A stretch of 64,000 nucleotides of DNA from Heyndrickxia shackletonii (GCF_001420715.1 NZ_LJJC01000004.1:3246783-3310782); one strand, 5' to 3'; numbered from the stretch's first letter, positions 8,736-17,053 are shown. The notes: generated by a model not told the origin, from the sequence alone. Program-made: numbers and translations.

Positions 8736-10490
8736 TCACCCTGTTTGTGCTTGAAGAATGGCTTGTTGGTCTTTGTATTGAATGGTGTAAATTCTTTCAT
8801 ATGGTCCACCGTTGGATAGAAGCTCTTCATGTTTTCCTCTTTCCACGATTTTTCCATCCTCAAATACGAGAATTTCATCTGCATGCTTAAGGGATGAGAT
8901 TCTATGCGCAATGATAAAGGTTGTTCGATCCCTCATTACCTCTCGTAAGCCCTCTTGAATTTTAAATTCTGTATCCATATCTACTGCACTTGTTGCATCA
9001 TCCAAAATTAAAATACTTGGATTCAGGCAGATAGCACGTGCAATGGCAATCCTTTGTTTTTGACCTCCGGAAAGTCCAAGTCCCCTTTCACCAAGCATAG
9101 TGTCATATCCATCAGGCAATTCCATAATAAAGTCATGTGCCTGCGCAAGCTTCGCAGCGTGAATAATCTCCTCCATTGATGCATCTGGTCGCCCATAAGC
9201 AATATTCGATTTGATTGTGGATGAAAATAAAAAGGACTCCTGAAGAACAAATCCAATATTGAAGCGCAAGGATTGCAGGGAATAATCTGAAACAGGACGT
9301 CCATCAATGAGCACTTCGCCTTTAACCGGTTCATAAAAACGAGTCATTAATTGAGTAATCGTTGTTTTTCCTGAACCAGTTGCCCCAATCAGACCAATTA
9401 CTTTTCCCTTATCAGCTTTAAAGCTGACATCTTTAATCGCTTCATTTTCATCCCCAAAATATTTTAGTGTTACATTTTGAAACTCCACATCTACATGAAT
9501 TCGTTCCACTTCTATCGCATTTTTCTTATCGAATATTTCTTCATCTGCTTCCAATATCTCTAATAAACGTTCACCGGATGCCTTCGATTGAGAGAACATA
9601 TTAATGGTAAATCCAAGATTTATAATTGGCTCAATAATATACCCAACTAAGCTGTAAAATGCAACAAGCTCTCCTGGTGATAACTTTTCATGAATAACTA
9701 AGTAACCACCATAAGCTAAAATAATCACGATACATGCGTTACCGATAAGTTCCATTAAAGGAAAGAACTTAGCCCAGATATCGGATGTATGAATTTGTCT
9801 ATCTTTGAAGTCCTCATTAGATACATTGAATTTTGAATTTTGGAACTCTTCACGAGACAGTGACTTAACCGTATTAATTCCACTTATATTTTCTTGAACA
9901 TTTGTGTTCAATCGGCCAAAAGATCGTCTTATTCCGCGAAACGCAGGGTGAATTAATTTATCAAAGCGAAACACAACAACTGCCAAAAACGGTAAAGAAA
10001 TCATGGTCATAAATGTTAAGGAAACAGAATAGTAAAACATAACACCAAAACAGATCGTTAAAGTAAAAATAAACCTTAATAATTCACTAAACCCGAAGGA
10101 TAAAAAGAAACGGAATCCTTCCACATCGGATGTTAGCCTAGACATCAAATCCCCTGTCTTTGCGTTGTCATAATACTTGAATGGTAAGAATTGCAGCTTT
10201 TTATACAGTTCATTCCGTAAACGATAGACAGAAGTAATTCCAAACATATCGCCTGTATATTGCTGTATAAAAGTTGCAATTCCTTTTACAGCCATGATTC
10301 CAATAAAACCTAGCGCTAAATATGGTATCCAGCTGTATTTTTTTCCTACGACACCTTCATCAATGGTAATTTGCAGAATTATGGGATAAACAATTGTAAT
10401 GGCATTAACAAACAATAGAAAAATCATGGATGTAATAAACAAATGCTTGTATGGCATATAAAACTGTTTAAGCTTTTTAAATGTCTCCAC
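8736..10490 (-). CDS. yknU: ABC exporter half, permease fused to ATPase (YknU-like)
   Basis: 584 residues. Six transmembrane helices (about 15-310) precede an ATPase domain with Walker A GATGSGKTT, canonical signature LSGGQKQR and Walker B ILILDDATSAVD. The residue after Walker B is Asp, not the catalytic Glu, the usual sign of the degenerate site of a heterodimeric exporter; yknV supplies the Glu. The GTG at 10490 follows a GGGGGGG run and gives almost exactly the length of B. subtilis YknU; a longer frame to 10562 has no SD. It is the first gene of a two-gene operon ending at the terminator at 6862-6890. Confidence 0.87.
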   Translation of the reverse strand: METFKKLKQFYMPYKHLFITSMIFLLFVNAITIVYPIILQITIDEGVVGKKYSWIPYLALGFIGIMAVKGIATFIQQYTGDMFGITSVYRLRNELYKKLQFLPFKYYDNAKTGDLMSRLTSDVEGFRFFLSFGFSELLRFIFTLTICFGVMFYYSVSLTFMTMISLPFLAVVVFRFDKLIHPAFRGIRRSFGRLNTNVQENISGINTVKSLSREEFQNSKFNVSNEDFKDRQIHTSDIWAKFFPLMELIGNACIVIILAYGGYLVIHEKLSPGELVAFYSLVGYIIEPIINLGFTINMFSQSKASGERLLEILEADEEIFDKKNAIEVERIHVDVEFQNVTLKYFGDENEAIKDVSFKADKGKVIGLIGATGSGKTTITQLMTRFYEPVKGEVLIDGRPVSDYSLQSLRFNIGFVLQESFLFSSTIKSNIAYGRPDASMEEIIHAAKLAQAHDFIMELPDGYDTMLGERGLGLSGGQKQRIAIARAICLNPSILILDDATSAVDMDTEFKIQEGLREVMRDRTTFIIAHRISSLKHADEILVFEDGKIVERGKHEELLSNGGPYERIYTIQYKDQQAILQAQTG

Positions 10491-10712
10491 AGAATTCCCC
10501 CCCGTTGTAAAAATTAATTGAACGTAATTATAAATATATCGGGTTTCGAAATATTTTTCCACCTTTTTATCCCAATTTTTTTAATTTTTTTAGATGTTTT
10601 TAAGTTTCGTCTTTTCGGAATGTAATTTAGGTCTTTTTACACAATTTTTTTGCTTTTTCAAAGCTTATTTTCATAAACTTGTTGCTTTTTTACTTGAAAA
10701 TCTAATTATTTT

Positions 10713-10898
10713 TTATAGGTCTTCTTCCGTATGACTTCTTTTCGAGGAAGATCCCTGAAAGGAAACAGTTTTAAAAACTTCAATGAAGTATAAATTACCT
10801 TTCTTTCCAAAAAGAAAAAAGAGCCTCGAGTGTAGCCCTTTTGGGTAGTAATCATTTATTTTAGAGCAGTCCAGTTTCGATGTTAAACGATAACCCAA
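10713..10898 (-). other. Possible small RNA or TTG-start short ORF upstream of yknU
   Basis: AGGAGGTG (10906-10913) lies exactly 7 nt before a TTG at 10898 that opens a 61-codon frame, but the encoded peptide has no recognisable feature. Within the frame, a terminator-like hairpin (10814-10842, stem AAAGGGC/GCTCTTT, then TTTTTT) would end transcription after about 100 nt. A short RNA with a leader peptide, or an SD-bearing sRNA, fits equally well. The neighbouring rok gene of B. subtilis is absent here. The rest of 10491-10980 is AT-rich and I see nothing else coding in it. Confidence 0.3.
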
Positions 10899-10942
10899 AA
10901 AGAAACACCTCCTATACATATGCTCCCTTATTTATAATATGA

Positions 10943-10970
10943 CAAAAAAAAGACAGATAAATTATCTGCC
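10943..10970 (-). terminator. Terminator of ykuV
   Basis: The stem GGCAGATAA/TTATCTGTC is followed by a run of eight T on the minus strand, 10 bases after the ykuV stop. Confidence 0.85.
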
Positions 10971-10979
10971 TTTTCATCT

Positions 10980-11435
10980 TTATTTTGCTGCTTCCATTTC
11001 ATCAAGTACACGGTTTACACGTTTTTCTAACATCTTCATGCCGCTTCCACCTGCTTGAAAATGGCGAAGATTGCCGTCTTTATCAAATACATAATAAGCA
11101 GGTACATATTGATTTTCAAATGTGTCTGTTAATTTATGCTCACTATCTACAAAAATCGGCTGAGTAATGCCATGCTCCTCAGCTACTCGTTTTATTTCAT
11201 CTAAATTTAAATCATCTTCAGATCGTGGCATATGTACAGCCACCACATTCAATTTATCTTTATATTCATCGCGAAATTGATTTACCTGTGGCATTGCTTC
11301 TTTACATAGGTGACAGCTAATGGACCAGAAATGAATTAAAGTCGGTTTCTCTCCAACAAGTTCAGAGCGAGAAACTTCACCATTAAGCCATGCGGTAGCA
11401 CCATTTAATTCTGGCATTGGTTCACGAAGCTTCAT
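10980..11435 (-). CDS. ykuV: Thiol-disulfide oxidoreductase YkuV (thioredoxin fold)
   Basis: 151 residues, cytosolic thioredoxin fold with no signal peptide. The redox centre is C41-H-L-C44 in FWSISCHLCKEAMPQV, and the cis-proline region is VPAYYVF. It is nearly identical to recalled B. subtilis YkuV. It probably supplies electrons for the peroxiredoxin YkuU, encoded next to it, but a terminator separates the two genes. The ATG at 11435 is behind GGAGGG with 7 nt spacing; an upstream ATG at 11450 overlaps that SD. Confidence 0.93.
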   Translation of the reverse strand: MKLREPMPELNGATAWLNGEVSRSELVGEKPTLIHFWSISCHLCKEAMPQVNQFRDEYKDKLNVVAVHMPRSEDDLNLDEIKRVAEEHGITQPIFVDSEHKLTDTFENQYVPAYYVFDKDGNLRHFQAGGSGMKMLEKRVNRVLDEMEAAK

Positions 11436-11462
11436 ATTAGATCCCTCCATTTATTTTATTTA

Positions 11463-11493
11463 GAAAAAGGCCTAACATATTTTGTTAGGCCTT
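11463..11493 (-). terminator. Terminator between ykuU and ykuV
   Basis: An 11-bp stem, AAGGCCTAACA with its complement, is followed by TTTTTC on the minus strand. Confidence 0.85.
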
Positions 11494-11509
11494 ATATTGC
11501 TCCGGACAA

Positions 11510-12058
11510 TTAAACATTTAATGTAGCTTGTCCTGGCTTCCAGTTTGCAGGGCAAAGTCCGCCAGTTTGTAATGCTTGAAGTACACGTAGAGTTTCATCT
11601 ACAGAACGACCAATATTATTATGGTTGACAACTTGGTACATTAATTCACCCTCAGGATTGATGATGAATAATCCGCGTAGCGCAACACCTTCTTCTTCAA
11701 TAAGAACTCCATAATCACTAGCTACCTTATGGTTTGTATCAGCAGCAAGCGGGTAGTTCAAATCGCCAAGACCATTTTCTTTACGATCTGTTTTAATCCA
11801 AGCTAAATGTGTATGTATTGTATCTGTAGATACTCCAATTACTTCTGCATCAAGATCTTCGAATTCATCATAACGATCGGACATTGCTGTGATTTCAGTA
11901 GGACAAACAAATGTGAAATCCATTGGATAGAAAAATAACACTGTCCACTTATCATTTTTCATGTTTTCTTCTAAACTAACTTTACCAAATTCTTTGTTTG
12001 GCATTACTGCTTCCATTTCAAAACGTGGGGCTTGTTTCGCTACCATGCGTTCTGCCAT
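11510..12058 (-). CDS. ykuU: 2-Cys peroxiredoxin YkuU
   Basis: 182 residues of the AhpC/Prx1 group. The peroxidatic C52 lies in YPMDFTFVCPTEI and the resolving Cys in GGLCPANW near the C-terminus. It reduces hydrogen peroxide and organic peroxides at the expense of a thioredoxin-like donor, plausibly YkuV. It is nearly identical to B. subtilis YkuU as I recall it. The start ATG at 12058 has GGAGGG 7 nt upstream. A sigma-A promoter overlapped by a PerR-like palindrome lies about 75 bp upstream. Confidence 0.93.
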   Translation of the reverse strand: MAERMVAKQAPRFEMEAVMPNKEFGKVSLEENMKNDKWTVLFFYPMDFTFVCPTEITAMSDRYDEFEDLDAEVIGVSTDTIHTHLAWIKTDRKENGLGDLNYPLAADTNHKVASDYGVLIEEEGVALRGLFIINPEGELMYQVVNHNNIGRSVDETLRVLQALQTGGLCPANWKPGQATLNV

Positions 12059-12131
12059 TAAAAATCCCTCCATTAAGTTTATAATTGATAAAGTAATGAG
12101 GATTTTCTCAATTACTTCTTGTACATTACAA

Positions 12132-12166
12132 TTATAATTATAGTAATACAACTATATTATCGTCAA
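12132..12166 (-). promoter_or_regulatory. ykuU promoter with PerR-like box
   Basis: On the minus strand, -35 TTGACG (12161-12166) and -10 TATAAT (12137-12142) are spaced 18 bp. The plus-strand sequence TTATAATTATAGTAA (12132-12146) matches 12 of the 14 defined positions of the PerR consensus TTATAATNATTATAA and covers the -10, as a repressor site would. AT-rich sequence makes chance similarity possible. The remaining 12147-12393 upstream of ykuT shows no gene. Confidence 0.5.
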
Positions 12167-12393
12167 CTTTAAATTAAAATCAGTGTAAATAAAAAATAAT
12201 TATATTTTCATGAGCTATTCGAAAAAGTTAACACCTTAATGTTTTTCCCGTTTTAGGTAAAAAATAAACAATTTAATTAAATGATGATGAAAATTCATTT
12301 ATTTCCTGAGTTTATCATGTATGATATTGGGAATGAAATAATATGCTTGTTTCATTTATAATATATATAGTTTAACTAGAAAGGGAGACGTAG

Positions 12394-13200
12394 ATGAATT
12401 TGGCAGAAAAAATAATTGATTTTGATTGGATGGGATTATTGGTAAAAATCGGAACTCTTCTTCTTAAAGTAGTTGTTACTTATATAATCTACATAATTAT
12501 TAAGGCAATTGGGAGAAAGATTATCCATACCGCGTTTGTGAATCATGCAAAAAACCCGTTAGTCTCGACAAGTCGTTCTAAAACATTAGAAATCTTATGT
12601 GAAAATATATTTTCCTATGTACTGGTTTTCATTTTCTTCGCTACAGTACTTCCTATGTTCGGCATTAAAGTTACCGCATTATTAGCAGGTGCTGGTATTG
12701 TCGGATTAGCGGTAGGTTTTGGAGCACAGGGACTAGTGAGCGATGTCGTAACAGGCTTCTTCTTATTACTGGAGAGGCAAGTAGACGTTGATGATTATAT
12801 TACAACGGGGAACTTTACAGGAGTGGTCGAACAGGTTGGTCTTCGGACTACTCAGTTACGTTCCGTGGATGGAACGCTTCATTATATACCAAATCGCTTA
12901 ATAACAAGCTTAAGTAACCATTCAAGAGGAAATATGCAAGCCCTTGTAGATATAAAGATTAGTGATAACCCAAATATTGATGATGCGATTACTGTCATCC
13001 AAAAAGCATGCGACGCCGTAAAATTTGAAGATGAAAACATTGTGGAAGGGCCGAATGTTTTGGGTGTTCAATCCTTTAGCACATCTGAAATTGTCCTTCG
13101 CGTCATTGCAAAAACAACAAACGGAAAACAAGCTGAAGTAGAAAGAAAGTTAAAGAAAGTGATTAAAGAAACTTTAGATGAACAGGTTGCGGAAGCATAA
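12394..13200 (+). CDS. ykuT: Small-conductance mechanosensitive channel, MscS type (YkuT)
   Basis: 268 residues. Three N-terminal transmembrane helices (about 17-40, 70-90, 95-125), the last being the Gly/Ala-rich pore helix ALLAGAGIVGLAVGFGAQGL, are followed by the MscS beta domain (RQVDVDDYITTG, PNRLITSLSNHSRG) and a cytoplasmic tail. It releases solutes on hypo-osmotic shock. The length equals that of B. subtilis YkuT, and the gene is divergent from ykuU. AAAGGGAG lies 6 nt before the ATG. Confidence 0.9.
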   Translation: MNLAEKIIDFDWMGLLVKIGTLLLKVVVTYIIYIIIKAIGRKIIHTAFVNHAKNPLVSTSRSKTLEILCENIFSYVLVFIFFATVLPMFGIKVTALLAGAGIVGLAVGFGAQGLVSDVVTGFFLLLERQVDVDDYITTGNFTGVVEQVGLRTTQLRSVDGTLHYIPNRLITSLSNHSRGNMQALVDIKISDNPNIDDAITVIQKACDAVKFEDENIVEGPNVLGVQSFSTSEIVLRVIAKTTNGKQAEVERKLKKVIKETLDEQVAEA

Positions 13201-13203
13201 TAC

Positions 13204-13243
13204 AAAAAGGACTGGAGCAAATATGATATGCCCAGTCCTTTTT
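13204..13243 (+). terminator. Terminator of ykuT
   Basis: The stem AAAAAGGACTGG/CCAGTCCTTTTT is followed by a short T run right after the ykuT stop. Confidence 0.85.
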
Positions 13244-13302
13244 AATAATCGCCCAAACAAATTATTCACAGCTCCTTATAATAACTAAAAGGAGTGTGTG
13301 TT

Positions 13303-13491
13303 ATGGAGATATTAACTATTTATTTATTCATTGGTATCGTGATTAGCTCACTTTTTATGATGATTGCCGATTTTCATCCATGGAAGCTTTTTGCCATCTT
13401 ATGTATCGCATGGCTGCCTTTTTTCTTTATCGGAACCATGTTGACAGCATTTATTGATTTAAAAAGAATCTCCAATAAATTAAACACATAA
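13303..13491 (+). CDS. Small two-helix membrane protein, unknown
   Basis: 62 residues with two hydrophobic segments (about 3-22 and 29-52) and a basic C-terminus (LKRISNKLNT). AAAGGAGTG lies 6 nt upstream of the ATG, good support for translation. I do not recognise a family. Its last 41 bp overlap the 3' end of the convergent MraY-like gene, which is unusual but possible. Antisense interplay of the two transcripts is conceivable. Confidence 0.55.
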   Translation: MEILTIYLFIGIVISSLFMMIADFHPWKLFAILCIAWLPFFFIGTMLTAFIDLKRISNKLNT

Positions 13492-14407
13492 AAGTACAGA
13501 GCCAAGAGACGAAACCAAAGACAATTACTATCATATTTTCCGACCAGCCATACTTTAACCCGAAATGAAAATGAATTGGTGTCATTCGAAATATACGTTT
13601 TCTCGTCATCTTAAAATAGCTGACTTGCATAATTACAGATAATTGTTCTGCAAAATAAACAAAGAACAAGATAGGAATAACGATTTCCACTTTTTCATGA
13701 ACAGCTAAAAAGGCTAACGACCCTCCAATGGCTAAAGAGCCCGTATCACCCATGAACGCTTTTGCCGGATATATATTATAGATGAGAAATGCGAGCACAC
13801 AAGCAATCATTATTAGGCAAAAAATTTGGACTTCCGTGCTATCTGTAATGTAATAAAAGAAAAAATAAGTTGGAATGCAAACAACTCCCAATAGTCCATC
13901 CATTCCATCCGTAAAATTTATCGCATTGGCTGAACCAATCACAAATAAACCAACAATGACAATGTAAACGATCATCGGCATCGGAATAACGAAAGAACTT
14001 GTGATTTGTATGTTTGTATCGATTCCCAATATGGATACCATATAATAAAGCAAAACTCCCGTGAACAAAAATTGAAATACTAACTTTGTTTTGCCGGAAA
14101 TTCCACCAGGATCTTGCCGGGATGCTTTCCAAAAGTCATCCCAAAAGCCTATCAATCCGAATAAAAAGTAGGTGATGGCCAAAAACACCATCAATGGTGA
14201 ATGATTAAAAAGTAATGCAATTACTACTCCAAGGGCAAAAATACACCCTGTCATTAATGGCGTTCCCTTTTTTAACTGGTGATCTGCTGGAAGCTCTTTC
14301 CTGATCGGCTGTGTTAATCCAAGTTTTTTCAATAAAAGAATGAAAAATGGACACAAAATTGAAACAGATGCAAAAGATATTATTGCAGGCATAAATGAAC
14401 CTACCAC
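13451..14407 (-). CDS. MraY-like polyprenyl-phosphate sugar-phosphate transferase (second MraY paralogue)
   Basis: 318 residues, about ten transmembrane helices, of the GT4/MraY-WecA superfamily. It has HQLKKGTPLMTG (43-54), the DD motif D90-D91 in GFWDDFWK, NFTDGMDGLL (164-173), FMGDTGSL (D221) and MTPIHFHF (275-282). The last is the MraY-specific PIHHHFE region rather than the WecA form, but the second His is Phe. MraY makes lipid I from UDP-MurNAc-pentapeptide; the housekeeping copy normally sits in the dcw cluster, which is not here. A lone copy with an altered His motif suggests a paralogue with another sugar substrate or a conditional role. GTG start at 14407 with AAAGGAGG 7 nt upstream. 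Confidence 0.75.
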   Translation of the reverse strand: MVGSFMPAIISFASVSILCPFFILLLKKLGLTQPIRKELPADHQLKKGTPLMTGCIFALGVVIALLFNHSPLMVFLAITYFLFGLIGFWDDFWKASRQDPGGISGKTKLVFQFLFTGVLLYYMVSILGIDTNIQITSSFVIPMPMIVYIVIVGLFVIGSANAINFTDGMDGLLGVVCIPTYFFFYYITDSTEVQIFCLIMIACVLAFLIYNIYPAKAFMGDTGSLAIGGSLAFLAVHEKVEIVIPILFFVYFAEQLSVIMQVSYFKMTRKRIFRMTPIHFHFGLKYGWSENMIVIVFGFVSWLCTFMCLIYWRFFLNQ

Positions 14408-14542
14408 ATGTGGTCCTCCTTTTATCTATACATTCATAATTATAAGGATACAGTAAATAATTCCAATTTTCTATATTCATTTTAAAACAACCTCAAATAT
14501 TAAGATTTTATGCAATGACTAAAGAAAAAGTTCGTAATAAAA

Positions 14543-14571
14543 GAAAAAACGAAGCAAAAATGCTTCGTTTT
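14543..14571 (-). terminator. Terminator downstream of the deformylase gene
   Basis: AAACGAAGCA pairs with TGCTTCGTTT and is followed by TTTTTTC on the minus strand, about 80 bp after the stop at 14648. Confidence 0.8.
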
Positions 14572-14647
14572 AATTAATGTATAAGAAAGTTTTTAAACAA
14601 GTGTGACTCTATCTAACACAAGCAACTACCGGTTAGTGAATTTTCTA

Positions 14648-15229
14648 TTAAAATACACTTTTGATTTCCACATTTTCAGGAAGCTTAAACGGGTTTTCCT
14701 GATTTATATGATCGTAAAACATAATACCATTTAAATGATCGATTTCATGTTGAGCAACAATAGCCCCAAAACCGCTTAATTTTATCGTAACTTCCTTACC
14801 TGTTATATCTATTGCTTTCACTTTTATCCTTTCATATCTTGGAACATATCCAGGTACATCTCTGTCTACTGAGAGACATCCTTCCCCGTTTGTAATATAA
14901 ATCATTGAAATGGAATGGCTGATTATCTTCGGATTGATAAGACCATATTCATGAAGATTGCCTTTTTCATCATGAAAATAAGCAGCAAACATCCTTTTAT
15001 TTAGGCCGATCTGATTAGCGGATAAACCAACACCGGATCTCAATTTATATTTTGCGGCTAATTCTGGATCTTGGCTATTTTTCAGAAATTGCAGCATACA
15101 TTTTAATGTTTCCAATTCCTCATTTGTCGGTGGGAGAGTAACTTCTTCTGTCTGCTGACGTAAAATGGGATCGCCTTCCCGTACAATATCCTTCATCGTT
15201 ATGATATAAGACTCATTAAATTTACTCAT
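14648..15229 (-). CDS. def: Peptide deformylase-like protein
   Basis: About 193 residues. Motif 2 EGCLS (zinc Cys) and motif 3 HEIDHL (zinc His and catalytic Glu) are intact. Motif 1 reads GVGLSANQIG instead of the usual GxGLAAPQ. Overall it resembles the Def2/DefB type (KYKLRSGVGL, GIMFYDHI, NPFKLPEN). It should remove formyl groups from nascent proteins. The start is unsure: ATG 15229 overlaps the upstream HTH gene stop by 8 bp, while ATG 15196 (MKDIVREG) fits the family better but has no clear SD. It is probably co-transcribed with the HTH gene. Confidence 0.82.
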   Translation of the reverse strand: MSKFNESYIITMKDIVREGDPILRQQTEEVTLPPTNEELETLKCMLQFLKNSQDPELAAKYKLRSGVGLSANQIGLNKRMFAAYFHDEKGNLHEYGLINPKIISHSISMIYITNGEGCLSVDRDVPGYVPRYERIKVKAIDITGKEVTIKLSGFGAIVAQHEIDHLNGIMFYDHINQENPFKLPENVEIKSVF

Positions 15230-15413
15230 AAATAAACAATTCATCTACCTTTACATGTAAGTTCTGGGCTATTTTGAAAGCTAAATCCAATGTCGGATCA
15301 TATTTATCATTTTCCACACAATTTATGGTCTGCCTTACGACACCACAATTATATGCTAAGGTTTCTTGTGTTAAACCAAGTTTCCTTCTAAATTCTTTTA
15401 TTTTATTTTTCAT
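15222..15413 (-). CDS. Small XRE/Cro-type HTH regulator
   Basis: 63 residues made almost only of one HTH_XRE domain, with RRKLGLTQETLAYNCGVVRQ carrying both helices, followed by a dimerisation tail ending VDELFIYE. This is the size and pattern of YozG/YgzD-type regulators. It overlaps the downstream deformylase start, so the two are probably translated from one message. The ATG at 15413 gives the usual MKNKIKEF start; upstream TTG/ATG/GTG codons are in frame and no SD is strong. Confidence 0.75.
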   Translation of the reverse strand: MKNKIKEFRRKLGLTQETLAYNCGVVRQTINCVENDKYDPTLDLAFKIAQNLHVKVDELFIYE

Positions 15414-15515
15414 AGCCTTCACCATCAAAAAGATTTATATAAATTAAAGTACCATTTATTCGTTAAAATGTCCAACCTATTAGACATATTATTTAAAAAT
15501 CAACTAAATGATTCA

Positions 15516-15553
15516 CAAAAAATAGACTTCGGTAAGTCCGAAGTCTATTTTTT
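15516..15553. terminator. Bidirectional terminator
   Basis: A 14-bp stem of AATAGACTTCGG type with a GTAAGT-like loop has A and T tracts on both sides. It ends the GNAT gene on the minus strand. Confidence 0.85.
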
Positions 15554-16338
15554 TATCGGTACATTGTCCACCTGCCAATATCCTTAAATCCTAATCTTTT
15601 ATAAATTCTCCCGGCTTCAGGATTATCGTAAAATAAACATAAGGACTTTCCTTCCTCTAAAACATCTGCCATCAATTTTTCCATTACCTGGCTAGCATAC
15701 CCTTTTTTTCGATGTTTTTCAGATGTACAAACACCAACTATCATCGCGGATATGGAATTCTCAGCAGTTGTGGAAACTGAAGCCACCATTTCACCATTTA
15801 CTTCAATAAAATAGGTTCGCGCTTTTCCAATTTCCATCGCCTTTACCATCATTTCTTTTCCATGAGGATTTGGAACAAATTCTTGTATTCCCGCCCGTAA
15901 TTCTAAAATTCTATCAATATCATCGATTCCCGCTTTCTTTACGGCAAACAGTTCACTGCTTTCTCCATTAAATTGTTCTTTAGTGCACTCACAAAAATAG
16001 GTCACTTGCTTTCTGCCAAGATTCCCTTCGATAGCATCTTCCAACTTTTCCACAATCTTTTCGATTCCTGACAGTTTGAATTCCGGATCTTTTTTAATGA
16101 TATCAACAAACCCAAGAACATCGAAATCTTCTTTTCCATAAGGGATAAAAGTGTGATAATAGCGTAATAATACACCTCTTAAATTACCGGTCAGTGTAAA
16201 ATCTCCCCACAATTCTTGAAAATCACTATCATATCCAAATGATTCAATATCCCCAATGATAAAGAGATTTAAAGATGGTTCATCCATCAAGAACTCCATT
16301 ACTTGAACGTTATCTGAAGCTGTCAATTTCCTAATCAT
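15553..16338 (-). CDS. GNAT-family N-acetyltransferase
   Basis: 261 residues. The C-terminal third has the GNAT acetyl-CoA core: VGVCTSEKHRKKGYASQVMEKL (in pieces VGVCTSEKHRKKG and YASQVMEKL; R/Q-x-x-G-x-G/A loop as RKKGYA), then YDNPEAGRIYKRLGFKDIG. The N-terminal half is a degenerate GNAT-like domain seen in several Firmicute acetyltransferases. Substrate unknown. The start ATG has GGAGGG 6 nt upstream. It is monocistronic by spacing and the downstream terminator. Confidence 0.8.
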   Translation of the reverse strand: MIRKLTASDNVQVMEFLMDEPSLNLFIIGDIESFGYDSDFQELWGDFTLTGNLRGVLLRYYHTFIPYGKEDFDVLGFVDIIKKDPEFKLSGIEKIVEKLEDAIEGNLGRKQVTYFCECTKEQFNGESSELFAVKKAGIDDIDRILELRAGIQEFVPNPHGKEMMVKAMEIGKARTYFIEVNGEMVASVSTTAENSISAMIVGVCTSEKHRKKGYASQVMEKLMADVLEEGKSLCLFYDNPEAGRIYKRLGFKDIGRWTMYR

Positions 16339-16432
16339 TAATAACCCTCCAAATTAGTTTATAGAATATATTAAACAATCTATATCGATATATCAATCGA
16401 AATTTTCTAATTCAAAGGGTAAATCGTCCAAT

Positions 16433-17053
16433 TTAAACCTCTGCGCGATACGTTTTTCCTAACTGATTCCCCAATCCAAAGTAGTGACGGAAATTATAAA
16501 TTAACGGATTCCACTTTTCAGGATCGATATGATGATCTCCGATTACCAACTCCTCTAGTACATGTACTTTTAATGCCTTCGTTTCAATGATCCCAAAGAA
16601 AGGGTCATATTCCGGGATTCTAATATTTTTTACTTCTGCTTCTATTTGGATTGGGCATTCATTTATTCTGGAAGGCTTCACTTTATGGGATGCTTGCTCC
16701 GTTAGCTCACCAGCATGAAATTTATCCTTTTTATAGGAAAATCCCAGTTTTTGCTTTCCTTCCGGAACCGGGTTCTTACCTGTAAAAGGAGCTATAGCTT
16801 CCACTTGTCTCCAAAGTGAATAGTCAGGGATGTTTAACACACATTCTTTATGCCTTTGAAGATTCTCCATTGCCTTTCCGCCTTGACCAATCCCTAAAAT
16901 GATATTGTCTCCTAATGCCCATGAAGACGAAATAGGGCTGATATTTGTTGATCCATCTTCATTTAATGTATTAAGTAATATAACAGGTGTCCCATAATAT
17001 AAGATTTTGGGTGTAATAGAAATATGGTTTACTCTTGTTTTGGTTGGATTCAT
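16433..17053 (-). CDS. Flavin reductase-like FMN-binding split-barrel protein
   Basis: 206 residues of the flavin_reductase/DIM6-NTAB type. The core ISPISSSWALGDNIILGIG includes the FMN-binding segment, and LQRHKECVLNIPD follows. It probably binds FMN and reduces flavin with NAD(P)H, or acts in a monooxygenase-type detoxification. It is divergent from an ArsR-type gene 97 bp away that is its likely regulator. The start ATG at 17053 has GAGGAG 9 nt upstream; the ATG at 17062 abuts the SD. Confidence 0.75.
   Translation of the reverse strand: MNPTKTRVNHISITPKILYYGTPVILLNTLNEDGSTNISPISSSWALGDNIILGIGQGGKAMENLQRHKECVLNIPDYSLWRQVEAIAPFTGKNPVPEGKQKLGFSYKKDKFHAGELTEQASHKVKPSRINECPIQIEAEVKNIRIPEYDPFFGIIETKALKVHVLEELVIGDHHIDPEKWNPLIYNFRHYFGLGNQLGKTYRAEV

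Noticed and set aside
10502-10535. GAAAC-N18-CGTT upstream of yknU as a SigW-type promoter
   Set aside because: The spacer is longer than the usual 16 bp and the ends are imperfect.
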